DNA of 64,000 nucleotides from Grifola frondosa. Its lineage: Eukaryota > Basidiomycota > Agaricomycetes > Polyporales > Grifolaceae. This document shows, in pieces, positions 55,560-64,000 of the stretch (its first letter is position 1; every line of letters begins with the position of its first letter). Location: NCBI GenBank assembly GCA_001683735.1, contig LUGG01000054.1:1-64000 (forward strand), given 5' to 3'. Position numbers and translations under genes: made by a program. Under the pieces are notes generated by a model. It was given only the letters and a program-made list of their open reading frames with translations. It made no database searches and was not told the DNA's origin.

Positions 55560-56501
55560 CTCAACAAATCGCTTGATGCCCAACTAGACCTCCTCCACAC
55601 AGCCACCCCGGATGACTACGACCTCCTACTTCTGCAGGAACCTTACCTGGACCACCTCAATCTCACCCACGCTAACCATCACTGAACCATTATATACCCC
55701 TCCTGCCACCACGATGACGGTGCCTGCTCCCGTTCGGTCATCCTTATTAGCTGAAAGATTTCCACTGGGGTGTGGATCCCGATCACTATTCCCTCCCCAG
55801 ACCTGACTGCCATTACACTTTCTACTAATTCTACACCAGTACATATCTTCAACACCTACATTGAAGGAGACAAAGACTGTGCTCTTCATGCTCTCTCCCG
55901 GGCCACACAATGTCTGTCGCATGGCATGCAAGAGGGACATGTCATATGGGCGGGCAACTTCAACAGACACCACCCGCTTTGGGACTCCGAAGACAACAAC
56001 CATCTCTTCACAATGGAGAACCTCGACCAAGCTCAAGTACTGCTGAACATGGTAGTGGAGTTTGGCCTCAATATGACTCTTTCGCATGGCATTCCTACCC
56101 TTGAGACAGTGTGCACAAAGAACCTCACATGGTCAGACAATGTTTTCTGCTCGGACTCACTTACTGACGCAGTTATTTCTTGCAACACAGCTCCGGAACT
56201 ATGTCCAACCAAGACTGACCACATGTCTGTGCACACCACAATCGACCTAACCTTAGAAGCAGCAACGGAGACCCCACGACGCAACTTCAGTGATGTCGAC
56301 TGGGATGACTTCCAAGCCACGCTCTCAGACGAACTCACAAGACGCCCCATGCCGGAAGAGATCCAGTCAGAGGAGGACTTCAATATCACCCTCACCTCAC
56401 TCATGGCCGCCCTCAACCATGCAATCGACTCACACATCTCGTTCTCAAAGCCGGTGCCTTTCGCAAAATGCTGGTGGACCAAAGAGCTCAGAGCCATGTG
56501 A
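55560..56501 (+). pseudogene. LINE ORF2, endonuclease domain
   Basis: Endonuclease/exonuclease/phosphatase motifs occur in order: LLLQEPYLD with the metal-binding Glu, IFNTYIEGD, VIWAGNFNRHHPLWD and TDHMSVHTTIDL with the terminal His. The motif GNFN replaces the usual GDFN, so a catalytic Asp is changed to Asn (GAC to AAC). A frame break near 55760 separates the first motif from the others. The domain would nick target DNA for target-primed reverse transcription. Confidence 0.88.
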
Positions 56502-56639
56502 CAGAAAGTTCAACTGCTAGGATGAACTGCATACAAGCACCAGACAGTCCCTTTCCACCCAGCACAGTGTGAATACCAGATGGTGCGCAACCGCTATGCA
56601 GACCACATCTGAGCGGCCAAGAAGGAACACTGGGAAGCT

Positions 56640-57245
56640 TGGCTAGATGAGGCGGACAAATACACGATCTGGAACATCAACAGATTCGTCAAAGGGGGTC
56701 CCACGGACGGAGGCCGACTGCACATTCCCCCACTCAAGATGGACGGAACTCCCGGCAGATGCACGTCAAATGACGACAAGAGCAAGCTCTTGTATGGCAC
56801 CTTCTTCCCCCCTCCAGGCCCCCCTCAGCCTCCATGACTGAACCACTTGTACCTAAAACCAGCTTTCCAGCAATGCGCAAATAGAGGAGACCATTAGGAA
56901 GCTCAAGCAATACAAAGCCCCTGGCCCAGACGGCATCCCTAACGAAGTCTACAGACACTGTGCTGACCTGCTTATCCCCATTCTAAGGCACCTTTTTTGG
57001 GCATCTTTCAACCTCAAGATCTACCCCGATGAATGGAAGACATCAAACACAGTGGTACTACGCAAGCCCGACCGCCCCTGCTACGATGTAGCCAAGGCGT
57101 ACCACCCCATCGCACTCATCAACTGCATAGCAAAGATCCTGTCCGCCTGCATCACGAGCGTCCTAGTATATGAAGCGGAGAAGCACTCGCTGCTTGCAGA
57201 CCGCCACTACGGGGGTCGTCCCGGACGCACCACCACCGACTCTTT
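56640..57245 (+). pseudogene. LINE ORF2, reverse transcriptase N-terminal half
   Basis: The block KAPGPDGIPNEVYRHCADLL, LKIYPDEWKTSNTVVLRKPD, AYHPIALINCIAKILSACIT and LADRHYGGRPGRTTTDSL covers the first RT motifs and is typical of the Tad1/I/Jockey group. Before it, coding is broken over three frames (56520-56860). The catalytic YADD region and any RNase H are absent. Confidence 0.9.
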
Positions 57246-57545
57246 GTCATGCCTCTAATCGCAAAACAAATGTTTTGCATGATAAAACATGACATAAAAC
57301 ATATCATCAATGTTTTTGGAAGTCAGTGTGAGGCTATGACATATGTTGCGGAAGGAGCAAAAATATGTGATTATAAATCTGACATATCCCAAAAAGGCAG
57401 AAGGTTGGGCGTCTGTCTATATGAAGCGCTAAACTCATCATCTGAACTATTGATTACAATCCATCTATTATACATTATAAATAAGTAATTATAGAGTTAC
57501 CATATTAATGGTTGACATTTATAAATGTGAATGTACAGGTTGAAT
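57245..57545 (+). repeat. Dispersed repeat, copy 2
   Basis: It matches 24390-24705: CTCTAATCGCAAAACAAATG, TGTTTTTGGAAGTCAGTGTG, ATGACATATGTTGCGGAAGG and GATTATAAATCTGACATAT in the same order. The junction with the LINE shares TTTGTCATG with the other copy's flank, suggesting a microhomology junction. It passes directly into a modular hairpin repeat. Confidence 0.8.
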
Positions 57546-58170
57546 TGATGTTATGGAAAACATACCGCATTTGGTATGTTTTGATTTCAGCCACCATATG
57601 TTTTTTCCTCCATTCCTCCCTCAATTCTTCACGGATTCTCTTCATATTAGATTCGTCGGAAAGCACTCATTTGGTAGTGTTCAAATATATAAATTATTCC
57701 TTATTCTATGACAATAAAAACATACCATTCTGGGCAGCCACCCCAGAATGTTCTGCTGAATTTCCTCCCCCCCCCCCCCAAATATTCACCAAATGTCTTG
57801 ATGGTTTCATCCCCTTGGTCGCATATACTACCTATTTAATGTTCTGAGTTTTATTTGTCAGAACATGTCACAGAAAATATACCATTTCTGGTGGGTGCAG
57901 ACTCAGCCACACCAGAATTCCTCCCCTTGCCCCTCCATCAGTTCTCCATCAAATTTCTTCATTTAACATTCCTCTTACTCTCATTAATGTACTCTTCAAT
58001 ATTATTTACAATGCAGACCCCCATACCACAATCAATTTTCGTCTCCCCCTGCTTTGCTGGCTGATATCCACTCCAGATTTAGAAATTAATACTGCACCAA
58101 CTCATGCATATGAGGAGTCGTCTGAAAGCTAGAATTTACCCGAATAAGACGACGTTTACGCGAAATGAAT
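57545..58170 (+). repeat. Modular hairpin repeat family, copy C
   Basis: Units start at 57558, 57718 and 57875 (spacing 160 and 157) and align with 1895-2536 throughout, including CATTCTGGGCAGCCACCCCA, GTGGGTGCAGACTCAGCCAC and TTTTCGTCTCCCCCTGCTTT. It contains a C-run of 14 near 57766. Confidence 0.85.
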
Positions 58171-58246
58171 CAGTCCAGTATTCGCCTTGCAGCAGTCAGA
58201 TGTCTAATGCGCTGAGTAGCCTGGTGGCTGCAACAATGCATAGGCC

Positions 58247-58330
58247 GGTCTGGACCTATGACCTACTAGCAGTCGTCGACGAGCCAATTTTGACCCCTCG
58301 ACGACCGCTAGTATGTCATTGGTCTAGATC
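58247..58330. mobile_element. Short hairpin element, copy 2
   Basis: Arms of about 34 bp, TACTAGCAGTCGTCGACGAG on the left and CTCGACGACCGCTAGTATGT on the right, pair across a loop of about 14 nt. The outer part extends to TCTGGACC/GGTCTAGA. It shares GCGGTCGTCGA and GATCTAG.CC.ATGAC with 33541-33622. Confidence 0.7.
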
Positions 58331-58514
58331 CTTCATCAATAAGCACTTTTTAAGACATTAAATTAAATTAAATTCAAATAATTACAGCCCATGTCAAATG
58401 TCAAATATTTGACATATTAATGTCTCCCACTCCCTCATTACTTATATGCTCATGCTAGACATCTACACTCATGCTCACAATCACCACCATACTCATACCA
58501 TTGTGCTTGCTATA

Positions 58515-58900
58515 TTTATTTCAGCCACCATATGTTTTTTTCCATATTGCTTCCTCAATTCTTCACAGAATTTTATGATCTTGGGCTCGTCTGAAAGCGA
58601 TCATTTAGGAGATTTAGAATAAATTAACAACTTTGTGTGATGGTAAAAAAAAACATACCATTCTGGACAATTTCACCAGAATGTTTTCCTGAATTCCTCC
58701 CTCAAATCATTACCAAATCTCTTGATTCATTTATTTTCTTGGTCGCCTTAATGTCCCATTTGATGTTATAAATTTATTTTGGCAGAATATATGATGGAAA
58801 ACATCCATTTCTGGTGGATGCAGGCTCAGCCACATCAGAATTCCTCCCCATCCTCCTCCCTCAATACTTCATGGATTCTCTTCATTTAACATTCTCCTTA
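58515..58900 (+). repeat. Modular hairpin repeat family, copy D (partial)
   Basis: TTTCAGCCACCATATGTTTT, AAACATACCATTCTGGAC (58652) and ACATCCATTTCTGGTGG (58799) give three units spaced about 146 bp or more. It is more diverged than copies A-C and lacks the GTCTCCCCCTGC end. Confidence 0.75.
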
Positions 58901-58909
58901 GTCCGAGCC

Positions 58910-60165
58910 CATTCAGTCATATATGCTGTGCCCAAAGGCCAGCCAGGTACGAATTTAGGCTGTTATCACAGGCCAGCCGGACCCGGCCGGACCTGTTCAT
59001 CTTGCTGTATTTGCAGTCCAGCCGGAGTACATGATTACAGTCCGGCCAGAAGGCTCTGAGCATTCTTCCACTTATTGGGCTGCAATGTCCACTCATATTG
59101 TGACATCAAAGATCTCATTTGACTCATTGTTTGAACACCAGTGATAGCCTTTGTCATCCGGACAGTCAACCTATACTCCGGAATGACCATTCCATCCGGA
59201 TGTCTGCCCCGGTCCGTATGTCTACTCCGGGACAGTTCTTTCCGGTCCGACACTCCACCCCATGCTCCTGAATATAATGCACATTCCGATAGCAGGTTCA
59301 GACGAACACGATGCAAGGTGAATATTGGGGAGATCAATACAGCCACTGCCTGCGGTTGGTTCTCACGATATTAAGGGGTCTTCATGAACACCTCTATTTT
59401 GTAAGCGTTGTTCCGTCCCGATCCGGTCCGGAGAATGAGTCCCATCCGTACATTCTATGTCGCTCTCTAGCTCCAAATGGAATGCATCCTGTACTACTTT
59501 GATGGGTGGCCGGTGGCCCATGAATGACGAATTCAGGAAATCGTCACCGGAGTAGGGCGACGACTTGGCAGATCGTATAACTTCGATGTAAGAAGTCGCT
59601 GATGCAGAAGGGTGCTGTGCAACTCATTTTTCATCCTGGATAAATACATCATCTTCCGTTAATTTACAGGCCTTCTTTATTGTCGAAATCACATCAGACC
59701 GGCCCGTCGTAACCTCTATCCTATTGTTGTCAAATCGCAGACCCACCGTGCCGCTCCGATTGGCATACACGTATACTATGAATGTAAGGCCTAGCCCACC
59801 GACGAACTCCAGCTGCACAGTAACAATATTCGCTGAAGCGGACAACAAACATGCTGAGGGCAGTATTGATGCCGACGTTCGGCATGCAGGTTGGCTGTCA
59901 TCCCAGATAGGTGGGGTGTGCTCCAACGTTGTCTGGACAGGTGTTATACCAGACATCCCTCCGGCATGGGCACACTGATCATGGACACATCCTGCTCCGA
60001 TTGGCATCCGGCCGGGCTGTGAACCTGAGCACCGGCCGGACTGAAAATACAGAACCCCGGCCGGGCTGTAACTACGGAACAAGTTACAATCCCGGCCGGG
60101 ACCGGCTGGCCTGTGACATCAGCTTGACCGGCTGTCAGTAATGAACATATACACTTGAATGAAAG
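58910..60165. mobile_element. Element with inverted ends rich in CCGGCCGG subterminal motifs
   Basis: The left end (58969-59050) has TCACAGGCCAGCCGGACCCG, CAGTCCAGCCGG and CAGTCCGGCCAG. The right end (60005-60122) has the complements, including TCACAGGCCAGCCGGTCCCG read on the minus strand and three more CAGCCCGGCCGG-type motifs. CATTCA..GT.TATATG also matches at both outer flanks. About seven copies of CAGYCCGGCCGG occur in total. The interior has a minus-strand 152-codon frame (59624-60082) whose end ARSDVISTIKKACKLTEDD-like stretch looks protein-like but is not recognised. Probably a non-autonomous DNA transposon. Confidence 0.6.
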
Positions 60166-60639
60166 TTGTCTCATGGAGTCAGACCAACTGAGAACACCGA
60201 CACTGAGTATGACATCTAAAGAACTATCGGTAACTTCGAGTTCATATCCCCGGATTTACACCGCCATAATCGAATTATGCCGTGCCACTCCGGGGATATT
60301 TTCGTGTTCCACTCTGGCACACTTCAGCACTGGAGCACTTCTGCTGGCGCTGGTTCCCTTTGAGGGGCTGGCTGTCATTCTCAACCACCAGCTACGGAAC
60401 TCGCCAGGTGAGCGTACAGGCATGTCTCCTCTGGAGTCATCCGCTAACCATCTTCAATTTCAGCACGTCAGATATTCGACTCCGCTAATCTTCACCTTTT
60501 GTCCATGCCTGCATTCTTATCTCTCTACTTTAATACTTCTAGCAACCTCTGCATTCCTGCGACTTGATTATTTTTCTACTTTAATACGGGTAATACGTCA
60601 TGTAACCCGCTCCTCACTCCGAATGTGATTTCAGGTTGT

Positions 60640-60910
60640 CACACGGGGGACGCTTCACTGTTCCGGTGGCGCCAAGTTCCGCTACATGGAGCAATTAGAA
60701 GAATGGCTGCAGTGAGGAGATTAACTTGAGAAATCACCTGACAGACTTGGAAAGAAGTACCCAGGAGATATCAGTGACAGGCAACCTGGACCTTCAATTA
60801 AAAAGGTCCTTGCAAAGAATATTCCATCAAAGAGAAAGGAAATAACGGTGCTGAATGGTGAGACATTGTCAACGAAAAGTGGCGACGGTGGTGGAGGGTG
60901 AAAGAAAGCT
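60640..60910 (+). pseudogene. Short coding-like fragment
   Basis: PDRLGKKYPGDISDRQPGPS, KKVLAKNIPSKRKEITVLN and GETLSTKSGDGGG read in one plus-strand frame, after stops. The composition is gene-like, but the family is not recognised and no start is visible. Confidence 0.3.
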
Positions 60911-61166
60911 GGTGTAGTGACCCGGAGTACCACAAGGGAGACAAAGATTGCGATGTGACCCGAAGTGTAGCAGCAGCAACCGGTGCAAATATTTTGCACC
61001 GACGGATGTTGAGTGATAAAAATGACGGAGTAAAACTTAGCCTCTGGTTTGTGAGTAGAATTTATTTCTTCCCTGTAGGCCGGTCACTACATGTCTAGCA
61101 TTATTGCACTACAATCGGGTATCAACATTGATGTGCAAGGCAGTAGTAATACAGATCTTCGGCGTG

Positions 61167-61860
61167 CAGCTCAATTTCCATCCCCGATAGCAGTACCGAC
61201 CTCCTCCATTTTCCGGACCAATACTTCCAGCTCATCAATCCTTGCCTCCTGCTTCCTGATGAAGTCCCGAATCTCGGAATCCACATCCAAAATCGTCTCA
61301 CTGAGCCCCTGCCAATCGCCGCGCGAAACTCGAGTGGGATCCCGCTTGTAGAATGTCAGTCAAAGAACCCCCGGAGCAAGCTTCACTTACATAATCTATA
61401 AGCGGATCCTTCCACCATGCCGTGGATTGGGATTGGGATGCTCGAGCCAAGTCCACCAGGCATGTCTCTTCGCATATGCGCAAATGATTTCGGAAGGTCT
61501 GGAGATTCCCTGTTCGTACACCATCTTTTTCATGTCGACGACATATGCGTTTCCACGCCAAAGGAGCGCTCCGTGAATCAAGCAGTACACCATCTCGGGG
61601 ATGTACGGTTTGAACTCGGTGAGGTACATCTTGCCGATCAAATCCTTCACATGATACTGAAAGACGTCAGTAACGATCATCAGTACAATCGAACACATAC
61701 CATCTCATTCTCCAATCCTCGAGCCCACCGGAGCTCTGTGATCTCATCCGCAGAGTCGGGGTAAGCTTGCATAGCCTGCCAGATCCTCCATGCACGGAGC
61801 TGCATATCAGTCGCTGCGATCCGGAAGTAGATATCTTTGGATTTTTGCTCTTCAGATTGA
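61167..61860 (-). pseudogene. Conserved hypothetical gene, helical with C-terminal coiled coil
   Basis: Exons on the minus strand: QLRAWRIWQAMQAYPDSADE then ELRWARGLENEM, a short GT-AG intron, YHVKDLIGKMYLTEFKPYIP with EMVYCLIHGALLWRGNAYVV and MVYEQGISRPSEI, a frame shift to DLARASQSQSTAWWKDPLID, an intron starting GTAAGT near 61390, and RGDWQGLSETILDVDSEIRD then a heptad-like EARIDELEVLVRKMEEV ending GDGN. I know the style from basidiomycete genomes near retroelements but not a function. One frameshift near 61480 suggests decay. Confidence 0.5.
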
Positions 61861-62029
61861 GGAGATGACTACGAGTAGGTAGTGAGGGGCGAAAGAAACG
61901 ATGAAATGCAAGAATAATGGCGGATTAAATGGTCCAGCAAAGCCGGTTCTAACTCACAAATAACAGCCGCTATATCAGGAGAACAAGTGCTCCTCCGGAT
62001 AGAAAACAACAAACTCAAGACGACATTCG

Positions 62030-62840
62030 ACTTCTTTTATTGTTGTCTCACTCCGGTACAATATAAACTTGGCTGAAAACCTTCCCATTTTGGGAATACA
62101 ATAAATTGAGCCTGGCAGGCTTGGTTTCGAAAACCCAATCGAGCGAAAGCATGTTTTCACGCTCGCACCCACTCTACTCACTTGTCCCTCGAGTGCAGTG
62201 GCAACGCTCCGTCCGCTGTCATCCGGCTCATTTTTCCACTCCACCGTGTGCTGTGGGACCCTCACACTCCGTCGCATCCCGTCATTCTGGCTCCGACAAG
62301 GATGTTCAGGCAGGAGCCCCTCACCTGGCCATAGTGAGGGTCGAGATGGGCGTTGCAGCCTCTCTCGCAACCGTCAGCTCTCGGGTCCCCCAGGTGAGCG
62401 ACCTCTTGGATCCCCCTGCTGCCTCACTCATACTCCAACCGTATGGCTCATGCATTTCCAACGGATTCGTGCTGTGCGATTTGCACAGCCCACCATCCAA
62501 CCACAACGCCAATCTCCTGAAATTTACTTCTTCCGATCGTCTCACCTATTTCTCCCTTCTAATCCGTCATTGACAACTAGGCTATGCATGTAACAGTATG
62601 CTTGGATTCAAATTTATGTTTGTCGGCCAGCCATGATAGGCGAAATCCACCCATCGGCCTGACTCCATGCTCGCCACACGTCAGGCATCGATGCGTGTGT
62701 GAGATGAGCTGCATGAGGAATCATCACAAGGGACTTACGCCGCTCCGCCTTCATTTTCTTCTCACTCCGGTATCATGCGACCTGCCCTGTGGTAGGATCA
62801 TTCCCTGCATAGTGAAGACTTCCCATTTTGGGCATGAACT
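62030..62840. repeat. Duplicated TTCTCACTCCGGTA...CTTCCCATTTTGGG segment
   Basis: Segments at about 62030-62100 and 62755-62840 share TCTCACTCCGGTA and CTTCCCATTTTGGG with diverged sequence between. No gene is supported in 61900-62860. Open frames on both strands here overlap and look compositional. Confidence 0.4.
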
Positions 62841-62872
62841 ACTGGTACATGGCTAGAACGATACCAATCCGA

Positions 62873-63977
62873 TTAAGCCGCTCCGGCACTGGAGTCCATC
62901 GAGTCACCCTTCTCCGGAGCACCAGACTTCGTCTCGCTATCGATTATTGCCGCTCCGAGGTCAACTCGTTCCTCGGACGGCCCCGCACCGGGACTGCTCA
63001 CACTTCCCCCAGCCTGCGATCCGACATCTCTGTGCAGGGCGCCTTCTTTCTGGGCAAGAACATGGCGCCGAATGGTCTCCACCACGCTGGCCATCCCAGC
63101 GTTTTGATTGAGGAGGTACTCGTAATCCTTGCGGTACGCCCCGTACCACTCCTTGTCACGGTCCATCAGCGTCTTCAAAAAGTCGTTCGTGACTGCTTGC
63201 GACTGGCTCAGCGCGGCGACCTGTGCTGGAAGATCCTGCATGTCTGGGATCTTCGCGTTGACTGATCCCAGTTCCGCCGGGATCGCGAACAATGAGTAGA
63301 ATTTCTTCGCGAGCTCATCGACCTCGCCCTTGGCATCTGCTTCCCGCGTGACCTGGCGGAGGGCCTTTCGCAACACCCGGCTTTGATGCCTCTCCCTGGC
63401 TGCCTGAGAGAGCGTGATTTGGAGAGGTGGATCCGGGTGAGCCGGCTTCGAAGCTTGCTCAGCGTGGTCTTCCTTCTCGCTCTCCTCCGGAGTCTTCAAC
63501 TGATCCACCTCCGACTCCGAATCCGTCGCCTGGCTTTCATCTGCTTCCTTGTCCAGTGCCGTGAACTTGACGACGTTATCGTCGCTCGTCATCCTGCCGC
63601 TCCGGGTCACTCTGAGAGTCCTCGGTGGAACCTTTAAGAGGTTGAGTTTGATGGAGGGTCCCGGGGCAGCTGACGTGGCCTGCTCTGCACCGTGTTGTGC
63701 TGAAAACAAAACAAGGTCAGCTTGGCACATGAAAGCAAAAACGCTACTCACCGGGAGGTGGGACCTTCCTCGGCTTCGGACGAGGGTTGTTCGTCGTCAT
63801 CTCTCCTACTCCAGGTGGCGTCTTGACATGAAGGATCGGGGATGGCATCTGTACCTCCGCCGCAACCGATGGCTCCCTAGACTCTCGCCCCGCAGTCGCT
63901 CCCATGGACTCCGCCCTGACGCTTGACGCTTGGCCAGGTTCTCCGCTGCGCTGACCCTTGCTGATGTCCGTCTTCAT
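62873..63977 (-). CDS. Charged hypothetical protein, two exons, start at or beyond the right edge
   Basis: Exon 1 (63977 to about 63758) reads MKTDISKGQRSGEPGQASS through PRPKPRKVPPP. A 52-nt GT-AG intron (GTGAGTAGCG...TTTTCAG) joins in phase to AQHGAEQATSAAPGPSIKLN. Exon 2 is acidic and Lys/Glu-rich (DSESEVDQLKTPEESEKED), then helical ARERHQSRVLRKALRQVTRE, GEVDELAKKFYSLFAIPAEL, MDRDKEWYGAYRKDYEYLLN and VVETIRRHVLAQKEG, with a Ser/Gly/Glu tail ending SSAGAA. It may be a Gag-like or ORF1-like protein of a mobile element paired with the hypothetical gene at 61167-61860, which is inference. The true start may lie outside the window. Confidence 0.6.
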
Positions 63978-64000
63978 CCACAGAGTGTAGAGCCCCCTCC

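Larger units (their letters stand above)
53590..57245 (+). mobile_element. Tad1-like non-LTR retrotransposon (LINE), 3' part missing
   Basis: Inside the Helitron gene, plus-strand coding for a nucleic-acid-binding ORF1, an AP-type endonuclease and the first half of a reverse transcriptase follow in the LINE order. The 5' end is present, including an apparent 5' leader at about 53590-53846. The copy stops within the RT before the YADD box, at GRTTTDSL (57240), where a different dispersed repeat starts. LINEs usually lose the 5' end, so the missing 3' end points to later deletion or replacement. Confidence 0.88.

Noticed and set aside
60155..60628. 157-codon plus-strand frame
   Set aside because: Composition is irregular, no family is recognisable and it starts at the border of a mobile element. 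Coding could not be supported.

Overview
The window looks like a transposon-dense, gene-poor region of a filamentous basidiomycete, most likely an Agaricomycete. The signs are very short GT-AG introns (about 48-61 nt), Helitron proteins of the DUF6570 plus Helitron_like_N type, a Ty3 chromovirus with a chromodomain, a Tad1-like LINE, basidiomycete-style transposase and secreted-protein families, and glycogen synthase and trehalose-phosphate synthase relics. No ordinary gene here reads intact from end to end. The best-preserved ORFs are an F-box-like protein (24950-25816) and a small secreted-peptide candidate (26264-26476).

Layout. 1-6.4 kb: an F-box fragment, then a minus-strand Helitron gene split by a 3.8 kb inverted-repeat element (1389-5204) with long arrays of an 11-bp near-palindrome at both ends and a 7-bp target duplication. 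7.1-10 kb: a second foldback element whose arms carry a tRNA-like Pol III module, then a separate tRNA-like module. 11.4-13.5 kb: a GC-rich block with a xylitol/sorbitol-dehydrogenase-like pseudogene. 14.1-21.3 kb: a complete LTR chromovirus with 402-bp LTRs and 5-bp target duplication. 21.4-24.7 kb: a small terminal-inverted-repeat element, a decayed multi-exon gene and a dispersed repeat. 25-33.4 kb: the F-box gene, the secreted-peptide candidate, a glycogen synthase pseudogene, a secreted-protein gene with an 8-nt microexon, a trehalose-6-phosphate synthase relic and G-rich repeat DNA. 34-39.3 kb: a multi-exon transposase-like gene. 40-48.9 kb: two plus-strand genes built of many tiny exons; the first has a dioxygenase-like HxD...H pattern. 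49.8-57.2 kb: a 48-bp tandem repeat, then a second Helitron gene cut by a Tad1-like LINE that lacks its 3' part. 57.2-60.2 kb: stacked dispersed repeats, a hairpin element and an element with subterminal CCGGCCGG motifs. 60.6-64 kb: minus-strand hypothetical genes.

Three themes connect the regions. First, one modular repeat with ~150-160 bp hairpin-bearing units recurs at 1.9, 3.2, 7.3, 9.3, 57.5 and 58.5 kb, including inside both foldback elements. Second, elements are nested: foldback in Helitron, LINE in Helitron, repeat over LINE. Third, decay is biased: all three differences between the two LTRs are CpG/TpG changes, and several premature stops are TGA or TAG where Arg or Trp would fit, which suggests deamination of methylated cytosine.
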